From contig JACAER010000034.1 of the NCBI GenBank assembly GCA_013388745.1, forward strand, positions 186,001-250,000: 64,000 bases of DNA, given 5' to 3'. The notes below the pieces were generated by a model, which did not search any database, had not been told where the DNA came from, and saw nothing but the letters and a program-made list of their open reading frames with translations. This document shows, piece after piece, positions 57,572 to 64,000 of the stretch. The DNA comes from Chloroflexota bacterium. GTDB lineage: Bacteria; Chloroflexota; Anaerolineae; Aggregatilineales; Phototrophicaceae. Every line of letters starts with the position of its first letter. Positions within the stretch are counted from its first letter, which is position 1. The translations under genes were made by a program, and so were the position numbers.

Positions 57572-58522
57572 ATGAACACTAAAATCCTGCTGTTTCCCTT
57601 GTTTGCGCTTTGGTTGGCGGCCTGTGTCCCCGCGCCGCAGGTTGCCGATCTGCCGACGTTGGCCGAAATTCCGTCCATGACGGCCACCGATACGGCCACG
57701 ATCACCCCGCCCGCCGCCGCCACAGCCAGCGCCAGCCCCACGCTGCCGGCGAGCGCTGCGCCCACGCTGAGCGTGACGTGGACGCCGAGCGCGACGATCA
57801 CCGACACGCCGACTAACACAGCGACAGCCACCGCCACACTCACCGCCATTCCGCGCCCGATCAATGATCTGGTGAGCGAGGCTATGCGCGCCACCGTCGT
57901 CACGCCCGACCCGACGCTGGTCTTTCAGCAGGCGACTGCCCTGGCGCTGACGCTGATCGCCAGCGGCAATACCCCGGTCGCCGGGGGCACACCGGGCAGT
58001 GTGCCGAGCGCGCCGGGGGGCACACCCGCGGCGGGGTGCGGCTTCGCGCCGATGGGCGGCTTCGCCGTGATTTACAACGGCAGCACGCTCTTGCAGCAGC
58101 AGTTGGGCTGCCCGACCAACAGCGCCATCACCTACAGCAGCGCGCTGCAAAATTTCGAGCGCGGCCTCATGCTGTGGCTGCAAGGCCCGCCCGCCAGCAT
58201 TTATCTGCTCTACCCGGATCTGCGCTACCGGCGTTTTGACGACAGCTATGTGGAAGGCGTTGACCCGCTTTCCGGCGGCGAAATCCCGCCCTTCGGCCTG
58301 ATCGAACCGGTGCGCGGCTTCGGCAAAATCTGGCGCATGTATCAGGATGTGCGCAGCGATTTCGGCTGGGCCATCAGCGGCGAGATCGGCGCGCAGTCCA
58401 GCGCCCAGAGCTTCAGCCGCGGTTGGATGGTGGCGCTGCCGCAGCGCAGCGAAGTGTTTATCTTCATCGACGACGGATCGGGCATCGTCGGCGTGTGGCA
58501 GACCGTGCCCGGCGGGTTCTAA
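57572..58522 (+). CDS. Lipoprotein with Thr/Ala/Pro-rich linker and LGFP-like C-terminal domain
   Basis: A 316-residue protein with a lipoprotein signal (MNTKILLFPLFALWLAAC, Cys at residue 18). A ~100-residue Thr/Ala/Pro-rich linker follows. The C-terminal domain (about 155-310) reads GCPTNSAITYSSALQNFERGLMLWLQG, SIYLLYPDLRYRRFDDSYVEG and FSRGWMVALPQRSEVFIFIDDG, a pattern of FERGLMLW-type repeats (LGFP-like). Such domains are common in Anaerolineae surface proteins. The start at 57572 is preferred because a TATAAT lies just before it. The stop abuts the start of the next gene, indicating an operon. Confidence 0.8.
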   Translation: MNTKILLFPLFALWLAACVPAPQVADLPTLAEIPSMTATDTATITPPAAATASASPTLPASAAPTLSVTWTPSATITDTPTNTATATATLTAIPRPINDLVSEAMRATVVTPDPTLVFQQATALALTLIASGNTPVAGGTPGSVPSAPGGTPAAGCGFAPMGGFAVIYNGSTLLQQQLGCPTNSAITYSSALQNFERGLMLWLQGPPASIYLLYPDLRYRRFDDSYVEGVDPLSGGEIPPFGLIEPVRGFGKIWRMYQDVRSDFGWAISGEIGAQSSAQSFSRGWMVALPQRSEVFIFIDDGSGIVGVWQTVPGGF

Positions 58523-59545
58523 ATGACGCGCCTGCTGCTGCCGGCGGCGCTGCTCATCTGGCTGCTGTGCGGGGCGCTCATCGGGGCGCTGCGCGGGCTG
58601 GGCAGTGCTGTGCCGTATCTGGAACTGGTCTACGGGGAGGTGCTTGGCGCGCGCTTCATCCTGCGTTTTCTGGATGTCGAACATGGATTGAGTGTCATCC
58701 AGGTGCTGGAGGGCGAACCAAGCGCATTATCATGGTCGCCGGACGGCGCACGACTGGCAGTAACGCTGCTTGATCGCGGCGATCTGTGGACGAACGTGTT
58801 CGCGCTGGACGGCACAAGCCATGCGCTGCGGCAGGTGGCGAATCCCATGTGGGTGTCGCCGACGCAACTGCTGGTGCGCGACGGCCGCCGCAATGGCGCA
58901 CTGAGTGTGTTCGACCTCAGCCAGCCCGTGCCCACTGCGCAGCCCGTTCAGCTCCCCTTTGATCGCCCGTTTTATGCGCCGCTGCTGGCGGCAGATGGGC
59001 GCTGGCTGGCGTTCTTATCGATCACCGGGCCAGCGGTGGATCTCTATATCGCACAGCTCAACAGCGGCGACCCGGCACGCCTGCTGGCGCAGAACAACAG
59101 CGGCATGGATTATGCCTGGTCGCCGGACAGCCAAACCCTGGTTTACACGCTTTCCCCCGCCGGCAGTTATGAACTTTACAGCGTGGATATGCCCTCTGGC
59201 GCTGTGCATGCGCTCACCGAAGGTTACGACAACAACGTGCTGCCCAATTGGTCGCCGGACGGCAGGCTGTTGGCCTATATCAGCGGAAATACGCGCAAGC
59301 TGCTGCGGCTGTTAGACAGCGCTGGCGGCGTGCAGTCAATCAACCTGAGCGCGCTGGTCGGCAGCATGGTGATCGGCACCAGCGAACTGGGGTGGTCACC
59401 AGATGGCCGGATGCTGGCGCTGGGGCTGAGTATTGTGCAGCAGCCGCGCACCGATATGTATTTGCTCACGCTGAATGACACGCCCACGCTGCGCCGTGTA
59501 TCGTCGGGCGGCGCTATCACCGCGCCAGCCTGGCGACCCCAATAA
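58523..59545 (+). CDS. Membrane-anchored beta-propeller (TolB/PD40-like) protein
   Basis: A 340-residue protein: an N-terminal membrane helix (LLLPAALLIWLLCGALIGALRG) and a beta-propeller with PD40/WD40-like blades, seen as repeated W-S-P-D-G/S strands (SALSWSPDGARLAV, MDYAWSPDSQTLVYT, LPNWSPDGRLLAYI, ELGWSPDGRMLALG). The propeller is probably outside the cytoplasm. The ATG follows the upstream stop without a gap, so the two proteins are likely made together and may form a surface complex. Function unknown. Confidence 0.8.
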   Translation: MTRLLLPAALLIWLLCGALIGALRGLGSAVPYLELVYGEVLGARFILRFLDVEHGLSVIQVLEGEPSALSWSPDGARLAVTLLDRGDLWTNVFALDGTSHALRQVANPMWVSPTQLLVRDGRRNGALSVFDLSQPVPTAQPVQLPFDRPFYAPLLAADGRWLAFLSITGPAVDLYIAQLNSGDPARLLAQNNSGMDYAWSPDSQTLVYTLSPAGSYELYSVDMPSGAVHALTEGYDNNVLPNWSPDGRLLAYISGNTRKLLRLLDSAGGVQSINLSALVGSMVIGTSELGWSPDGRMLALGLSIVQQPRTDMYLLTLNDTPTLRRVSSGGAITAPAWRPQ

Positions 59546-59600
59546 CGCGCGTTCGCAGTACAATAGAGCCATCATAGTTCTAGATCAAAGGGATGGGAAC

Positions 59601-59930
59601 ATGGGCAGTACTTCTGATCCGCAAGAAACCCAGATCGAGATGGTCACGGCGGCTCTGCTGGTGGTGCTGTTGGCGCTGTTTTTGGTGGGGCGTGTCGAAG
59701 ACCCGCTGGCGATGCTGCTCGGCGGGCTGATTCTGCTTGCGTCCGGCGTGTACCAGTCGATGCGGGGCTGGCACGTGGCGATGACAACCTGGGCTTTGGG
59801 CATTATCCTGTTTCTGGGTGGCATCGGCGTGCGCCTGTTTCTGGTGGCTTATGTCAACGTCAATTATGTGGCGTTGGGGCTGGCGCTGGTCGGCGGCTAT
59901 ATGCTTTGGCAGCTTTTGCGGCGCAAATAA
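59601..59930 (+). CDS. Small membrane protein, about three membrane helices
   Basis: A 109-residue protein with AAAGGGATGG upstream and three hydrophobic helices (MVTAALLVVLLALFLVG, LLGGLILLASGVYQ..., ALGIILFLGGIGVRLFLVAY, plus a final LGLALVGGYMLWQLL). No family is recognised. It is followed with zero spacing by folC, so it is likely co-transcribed. Confidence 0.7.
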   Translation: MGSTSDPQETQIEMVTAALLVVLLALFLVGRVEDPLAMLLGGLILLASGVYQSMRGWHVAMTTWALGIILFLGGIGVRLFLVAYVNVNYVALGLALVGGYMLWQLLRRK

Positions 59931-61244
59931 ATGTTGGATTATGAACAAACGCTGGCTGTGCTGATGCGTTACGCCAGCCGTATGCCGCAAAAACCGGGCA
60001 CGCAGGATGCGCAGCGTCCGGCGCGGGCGCGGGCGCTGCTGGCGGCGATGGGCGAACCCCATCTGCGTTACCCGCTGCTGCACGTCACCGGCACAAAGGG
60101 CAAAGGCTCAGTATGCGCTATGTGCGCGGCGGTGCTGCGGGCACATGGGCTGCGTGTGGGCATGTATACGTCGCCGCATCTGCAAGATGTGCGCGAACGT
60201 TTTTTGATCGACGGCCAAATGGTATCGCGCGCAGCCTTGAGCGCGGCGGTCACAACACTCGCGCCGATTTTTGAGCGCATCAGCGGCGCACGTTGGCCAG
60301 AAGTCATGGCCACGCTGGCGCTGTACCTGTTCGCGCAGCATGAGGTTGATATTAGCGTTGTGGAAGTGTCGGTCGGCGGACGGCTGGACGCAACGAACGT
60401 CGTGTATCCCGCCGTTTCAGTCATTACGCGCATCGGCTACGATCATATGCACCTGCTGGGCGATACGCTGGACAAAATCGCCTGGGAAAAGGCGGGGATC
60501 ATCAAAGCGGGCACGCCCGCCGTGAGCGCGCCGCAGCAGGACGAAGCGCGTGTGGTGCTGGAACGGGCGGCGGAGGAACGCAGCGCGCCGTTTACACTTG
60601 TTGGACGGGAAGTGGAATTTGAGGCGGATTTACCGACAGCGGAGGGGCAAAGGGTGAAGCTGCGTTTCCCCGGTGGGGAAAGTCGTGCTTATGTTACGGC
60701 ACTGCTGGGGGCGCACCAGGCACAGAATGCTGCCGTGGCGGTGGCCGCCTTGCAACAACTTCAAATCGTCGGCCTTCAGGTCAGCGAAAGGGCGCTGGAG
60801 AACGGGCTGCGGCGAGTGTTCTGGCCAGGACGGCTGGAAGTGGTGGGGCATGAGCCGCTGCTGCTGCTCGATTCAGCGCATAATCCGGAATCGGCGCAGC
60901 GCCTGGTCGAAGCACTGCAAGCGCTTTTCCCGCAGCGCCCGTTTGTTTTGGTCTTCGGCGCGAAAACGACGAAAGACATCAGCGGGACGCTGGGGGCGCT
61001 GCTGCCGCTGGCGGATCAGGTGATTCTGACGCGCAGCGGTGACGGTATGACAGATGCGCCGGCGCGTCTGGCGCAGATCGCGCAGGGGTTGGACAGGCGC
61101 GCAGCGGTACAGATACGGGAGGATGTGGGCGCGGCGCTGGATGTGGCACGCAAACAGGCGGGGCGCGATGGCCTGGTGTGCGTGACCGGATCGATGTTTA
61201 TCGTGGGCGAAGTGCGCACGCTGTTGGGGCTGCATCCGGTGTAG
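59931..61244 (+). CDS. folC: Folylpolyglutamate synthase / dihydrofolate synthase
   Basis: A 437-residue Mur-ligase-superfamily enzyme that adds glutamate to dihydropteroate and folates. The P-loop VTGTKGKGSV is at residues 52-61, followed by RVGMYTSPHLQDVRERF, VEVSVGGRLDATNVV, and IGYDHMHLLGDTLDKIAWEKAGI. The C-terminal domain has LLLDSAHNPESAQRL, the FolC signature. It begins right after the stop of the small membrane gene. FolK lies at 5338 on the other strand; both belong to folate biosynthesis. Confidence 0.95.
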   Translation: MLDYEQTLAVLMRYASRMPQKPGTQDAQRPARARALLAAMGEPHLRYPLLHVTGTKGKGSVCAMCAAVLRAHGLRVGMYTSPHLQDVRERFLIDGQMVSRAALSAAVTTLAPIFERISGARWPEVMATLALYLFAQHEVDISVVEVSVGGRLDATNVVYPAVSVITRIGYDHMHLLGDTLDKIAWEKAGIIKAGTPAVSAPQQDEARVVLERAAEERSAPFTLVGREVEFEADLPTAEGQRVKLRFPGGESRAYVTALLGAHQAQNAAVAVAALQQLQIVGLQVSERALENGLRRVFWPGRLEVVGHEPLLLLDSAHNPESAQRLVEALQALFPQRPFVLVFGAKTTKDISGTLGALLPLADQVILTRSGDGMTDAPARLAQIAQGLDRRAAVQIREDVGAALDVARKQAGRDGLVCVTGSMFIVGEVRTLLGLHPV

Positions 61245-61251
61245 CGCAGCA

Positions 61252-61339
61252 GCAGGGGGAGCGTGTGTGATATGTTTTCAGCCTTTGCAGGGCTGCGTCA
61301 AGCTGTATGCGGCGTGGCGCAGACGCAGGGGGAGCGTGT
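61252..61339. repeat. 15-base direct repeat flanking the folC 3' gap
   Basis: GCAGGGGGAGCGTGT occurs at 61252-61266 and again at 61325-61339, 58 bases apart, just upstream of the FHA-TIR promoter. Confidence 0.5.
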
Positions 61340-61368
61340 TTTACAAGTTGGGTGTTTGTGAGTAGAAT
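61340..61368 (+). promoter_or_regulatory. Putative sigma70-type promoter of the FHA-FHA-TIR gene
   Basis: TTTACA (61340-61345), 17-base spacer, TAGAAT (61363-61368); both hexamers match 5 of 6 consensus positions. The leader would be about 20 bases. The ribosome site is weak (GATGG). Confidence 0.65.
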
Positions 61369-61395
61369 TTAAGAAATGTTCATGATGGTTATGCT

Positions 61396-62646
61396 ATGCC
61401 CCGTCTAATCATGAAACGCGGCCCGGAACCGGGTCGAATCTATGAACTTACCGGCGATGTGGTGGTCCTGGGCCGCAGTTCGAAAAGTGACATCGTGCTG
61501 AACGATAACGAGGTCAGCCGCAGCCACTGCCATTTTTTGCGCGTGGTGACGGATTACGAGCTGCACGATCTGGATTCGGCCAACGGCACTTTCGTCAACG
61601 GCCAGCGCGTGCGCGAGCCGTGGCTGCTGCAATCTGATTGTATTGTGGAGCTGGGTGATTCGATCACGTTCCATTTTGAACGCGGCAGCGCGCCGCTGAA
61701 CATCGATAGGGCGCAGCCCAGCAGCAAGGCGCGCGGTTCTGACCATGAAACCGAAGAAGCGCAGGTGATTGCGCCGCGTCATTATCTGGTGCTGACGGTA
61801 TCTTCGCGCGGGGATACACATGAGGTGTTCCAGTTGACGGATGGCCAGCACAGTCTGGGACGCGATCTGTCTAATAATATTGTGATTCAGGAACCCGAAG
61901 TCAGCCGTAATCATCTGCGCTTTAGGCAGCACGAACAGGGGTATGCGGTCGAAGACCTGGGTTCGACCAATGGCACGACGCTGAACGGAGCAGCGCTGGT
62001 CAAGGGGCAGCCCAAAACGCTGCATTACGACGACGTGCTGCAAATCGGCACGATGATCAGCATCCTGTATACTGATGAGCCGGAACGCTTCAAAGGACGT
62101 ATCAAGACCGACTTTTTGCCGTCGCTGGAAGAAGTGCAGGCGCGCCCGTCGGTCAACCGGGAGACAGTGCCGGTGAATGTGCTGGGGGGGATGGTCAACA
62201 AGCGCAAGACGTCGATTCTGGGGACGGGGTTACAGCCGGGTTCGCTGGAAGATCACGTGTTCATCGCCTATGCGCGCGACGATTGGGATGCGCTGGTGGC
62301 GCCGCTGGTGGTGAGCTTGCAGGATGCGGGGCTGCGGGTGTGGGTGGAGCAGTATCTCAAGCCTGGTCAGGATGATTGGGTGGTGGCGGTGGAACAAGCG
62401 CTGGCGGAATGCTGGATGATGATCGTGGTGGTCTCGCCGGCGGCGCTGGAAAGCAAGCCGGTGGCGCTGCAATACCGGTACTTTTACAACCGGGAGAAGC
62501 CGATTGTGACGCTGCTGTATAAGCCGATCGCCGACATTTTGCCGCCGGAACTGGTCAAGCAGCGCAGCGTGCGGCTGGACGACAAAGACCGCACCAAGAC
62601 CTTCCAGCGCCTGATTTTCGAGATCATGCACAGCCGGAAGAAATAG
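61396..62646 (+). CDS. FHA-FHA-TIR signalling protein
   Basis: A 416-residue cytosolic protein: two forkhead-associated domains (about 20-95 and 145-225) and a C-terminal TIR_2 domain (about 286-412). FHA1 has GRSSKSDIVL, SRSH (41-44) and NGT (63-65); FHA2 has GRDLSNNIVI, SRNH (170-173) and NGT (192-194), so both keep phosphothreonine-binding residues. The TIR starts with VFIAYARDDWDAL and has a LRVWVEQYLKPG loop and IVVVSPAALES. In active NADase TIRs a W-x-x-E or equivalent catalytic Glu follows this SP element; here the aligned segment is KPVALQYRYF, with Gln359, so the enzyme may be inactive. Phosphorylation-linked signalling, possibly with the Ser/Thr kinase at 49060, is an inference. Confidence 0.88.
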   Translation: MPRLIMKRGPEPGRIYELTGDVVVLGRSSKSDIVLNDNEVSRSHCHFLRVVTDYELHDLDSANGTFVNGQRVREPWLLQSDCIVELGDSITFHFERGSAPLNIDRAQPSSKARGSDHETEEAQVIAPRHYLVLTVSSRGDTHEVFQLTDGQHSLGRDLSNNIVIQEPEVSRNHLRFRQHEQGYAVEDLGSTNGTTLNGAALVKGQPKTLHYDDVLQIGTMISILYTDEPERFKGRIKTDFLPSLEEVQARPSVNRETVPVNVLGGMVNKRKTSILGTGLQPGSLEDHVFIAYARDDWDALVAPLVVSLQDAGLRVWVEQYLKPGQDDWVVAVEQALAECWMMIVVVSPAALESKPVALQYRYFYNREKPIVTLLYKPIADILPPELVKQRSVRLDDKDRTKTFQRLIFEIMHSRKK

Positions 62647-62698
62647 CTTGTGGCGCATTGAACAACCACGAACTTCGCTGGCTCAAAACAAGGATAGT

Positions 62699-63793
62699 AT
62701 GGCGCAGAAACTGGCGTTAGATTGCATCATTCAGGGCGATTGCATCGAAGTGTTGAACCGTCTGCCTGAAAAATCGGTGGATATGATTTTTGCGGACCCG
62801 CCGTACAATTTACAGTTGGGAGGCACGTTGTACCGCCCGAATCTGACTAAGGTTGATGCGGTGGACGATGCATGGGACAAGTTCGACAGCCTAAACAGCT
62901 ACGACGATTTCACACGCGCCTGGCTGACAGCCTGCCGGCGCGTGCTCAAGAACCGCGGCACGTTGTGGGTGATCGGCAGCTATCACAACATTTACCGCGT
63001 CGGCGCGATTTTGATGGATGTGGGCTACTGGATACTGAACGATATTGTCATCGACAAGGTGAACGCGATGCCGAACTTCAATGGCACACGCTTTGCCAAC
63101 ACGCATGAAACGCTGCTGTGGGCGCAGAAAAAACGTGGCGCGCCCTATACCTTCAATTATCAGGCGCTCAAAAGCGGGAATGAAGATAGACAAATGCGCA
63201 GCGTATGGGAGATTCCTATCTGTTCGGGCGCAGAACGGCTGATGGTGAACGGCAAGAAAGCGCACACGACGCAAAAGCCGGAAGCGCTGCTATACCGGGT
63301 GCTTATCAGCAGCACCCGTCCCGGCGATGTGATTTTGGATCCGTTTTTTGGGACGGGCACGACCGGGGCGGTCGCCAAACGGCTGCGGCGGCGGTGGATC
63401 GGGATTGAACGCGACACTAATTATGTTGCTGTAGCTCAAAGACGGATTGATGCAGTAACCGTGCCGCCTTTCGACGAGGCGATTTTTACGCCCAGCAACA
63501 AGCCTAAGGAAAAACGTATTCCGTTTGTGCGATTACTCGAAGCAGGATTACTACAACCGGGTCAAGAGCTTTTGCTCAGCAAGACACAGCAAAAAGCTGT
63601 TGTTTTGCCGGATGGGGCGTTGATGTATGAAAGTCAACGCGGCTCTATCCATCAGATTGGTACAAAAATACTTGGTGCTCCTTGCAATGGATGGGCACAC
63701 TGGCTCTATTGGGATTCTGAGGAAACATCCTGGCAATCCATCGATATTCTCCGCCAGAAATTGCAGAGTCTCGACAAAGCGGCTGCGTCGTAA
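62699..63793 (+). CDS. CcrM-like DNA adenine-N6 methyltransferase with RAMA domain
   Basis: A 364-residue beta-class m6A methyltransferase. The order is IFADPPYNLQLGG (catalytic DPPY), a target-recognition stretch with KVNAMPNFNGTRFANTHETLLW, then TTQKPEALLYRV and the SAM-binding ILDPFFGTGTTGAVAKRL. The last ~85 residues (IPFVRLLEAGLLQPGQELLLSK, WLYWDSEETSWQSIDILRQ) match the RAMA domain that CcrM-type enzymes carry. CcrM methylates GANTC; specificity here is inferred. The ATG at 62699 has AAGGA just upstream. No restriction endonuclease is next to it, so it is probably solitary and epigenetic. Confidence 0.9.
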   Translation: MAQKLALDCIIQGDCIEVLNRLPEKSVDMIFADPPYNLQLGGTLYRPNLTKVDAVDDAWDKFDSLNSYDDFTRAWLTACRRVLKNRGTLWVIGSYHNIYRVGAILMDVGYWILNDIVIDKVNAMPNFNGTRFANTHETLLWAQKKRGAPYTFNYQALKSGNEDRQMRSVWEIPICSGAERLMVNGKKAHTTQKPEALLYRVLISSTRPGDVILDPFFGTGTTGAVAKRLRRRWIGIERDTNYVAVAQRRIDAVTVPPFDEAIFTPSNKPKEKRIPFVRLLEAGLLQPGQELLLSKTQQKAVVLPDGALMYESQRGSIHQIGTKILGAPCNGWAHWLYWDSEETSWQSIDILRQKLQSLDKAAAS

Positions 63794-63921
63794 TGCGACC
63801 AGCAGTTACAAAGCGCCTAACCGGGGGGAAAAATTCGCGAATTATTCAGGTTTGTCAACGGCTTCCTGATTATACTGAGGAATAACGGCGATCTTGCAAG
63901 TGGTCTAACGGCAGCCTGCTT

Positions 63922-64000
63922 ATGACGCGACCCGAAGAGTTCCAGGCTCTATACAGCATCGCGCGCGCCCTGCACCAGCAAAAGCTGGATGTGGCGCGCA
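63922..64000 (+). CDS. 3'-truncated gene at the window end
   Basis: An ATG at 63922 begins MTRPEEFQALYSIARALHQQ and runs to the end of the window (26 codons). No ribosome site is strong. The helical start resembles the first residues of sensor or GAF-type proteins, but too little is visible to assign. Confidence 0.4.
   Translation, partial: MTRPEEFQALYSIARALHQQKLDVAR

Noticed and set aside
61396..64000. A defence island formed by TIR protein and DNA methyltransferase
   Set aside because: No restriction endonuclease, nuclease, integrase or other defence gene is in view, and the methyltransferase matches the solitary CcrM type; the link is only adjacency.
1..64000. CRISPR arrays, prophage, transposases, rRNA and tRNA genes
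   Set aside because: I looked for regular repeats, integrase/transposase motifs and cloverleaf-like sequence and found none that I could support; a tRNA scan would be needed to exclude tRNA genes fully.

Overview
This is a GC-rich chromosomal window (visibly well above half G+C, not computed) carrying about 55 protein-coding genes, several gene remnants, and no rRNA, tRNA, CRISPR array or intact mobile element that I could find. The gene set points to a member of Chloroflexota, most likely Anaerolineae-like. The indicators are a fused transaldolase/phosphoglucose isomerase, an adenosylcobalamin-type (class II) ribonucleotide reductase, ArsA-family and ABC1-family proteins, secreted or lipid-anchored proteins with Pro/Thr-rich linkers, SH3 and CARDB-like modules, a membrane Ser/Thr kinase, YfhO-type membrane proteins and an LLM (F420-type) oxidoreductase. 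The taxonomic call is inferred from gene content only.

Layout. 1-2052: end of a metallo-beta-lactamase-fold hydrolase and an FGGY sugar kinase. 2104-5829 (minus): ABC1 kinase overlapping an ArsA ATPase, then FolK. 5934-6330: decayed S9 peptidase. 6471-9508: two unrecognised small proteins and HtpG. 9879-12734: Tal-Pgi fusion. 12835-15117 (minus): MFS transporter, a small protein and a ribbon-helix-helix regulator with a visible promoter and palindromic operator. 15533-17605: membrane Fe-S/CCG oxidoreductase. 18248-21079: zinc-ribbon membrane protein and two overlapping epoxide-hydrolase-like alpha/beta hydrolases. 21299-27529: a 2076-residue alpha-2-macroglobulin with an intact CTEQ thioester. 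27631-30904: YdcF-like protein and class II ribonucleotide reductase. 31305-36410: YfhO-like membrane protein and two secreted proteins. 36539-38256: sigma-factor scrap and a chemoreceptor-like protein. 38403-41901: acetyltransferase, small zinc protein with ChrA, LLM oxidoreductase, small protein. 41915-45140 (minus): MBL-rhodanese, DUF2277, LutC-like and YhhN proteins. 45282-48989 (plus): Gfo/Idh/MocA dehydrogenase, TPR protein, ThuA-like protein and esterase. 49060-56027 (minus): Ser/Thr kinase, membrane protein, biotin carboxylase, DUF983, small protein, SH3/CARDB lipoprotein. 56347-64000 (plus): UspA, truncated DUF4062 protein, lipoprotein, beta-propeller protein, small membrane protein, FolC, an FHA-FHA-TIR protein, a CcrM-like DNA methyltransferase and the start of a further gene.

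Most of the window is housekeeping and envelope biology. The parts most worth a second look are the FHA-FHA-TIR protein, whose TIR domain appears to lack the usual catalytic glutamate; the neighbouring solitary CcrM/RAMA-type methyltransferase; two families of dispersed hairpin repeats, one of which has become the 3' end of a coding region and another copy of which abuts a truncated gene; two genes whose -10 boxes sit only 7 bp before the start codon, suggesting leaderless mRNAs; and several gene remnants that record local decay. I found no convincing evidence of a wholly new multi-gene system.
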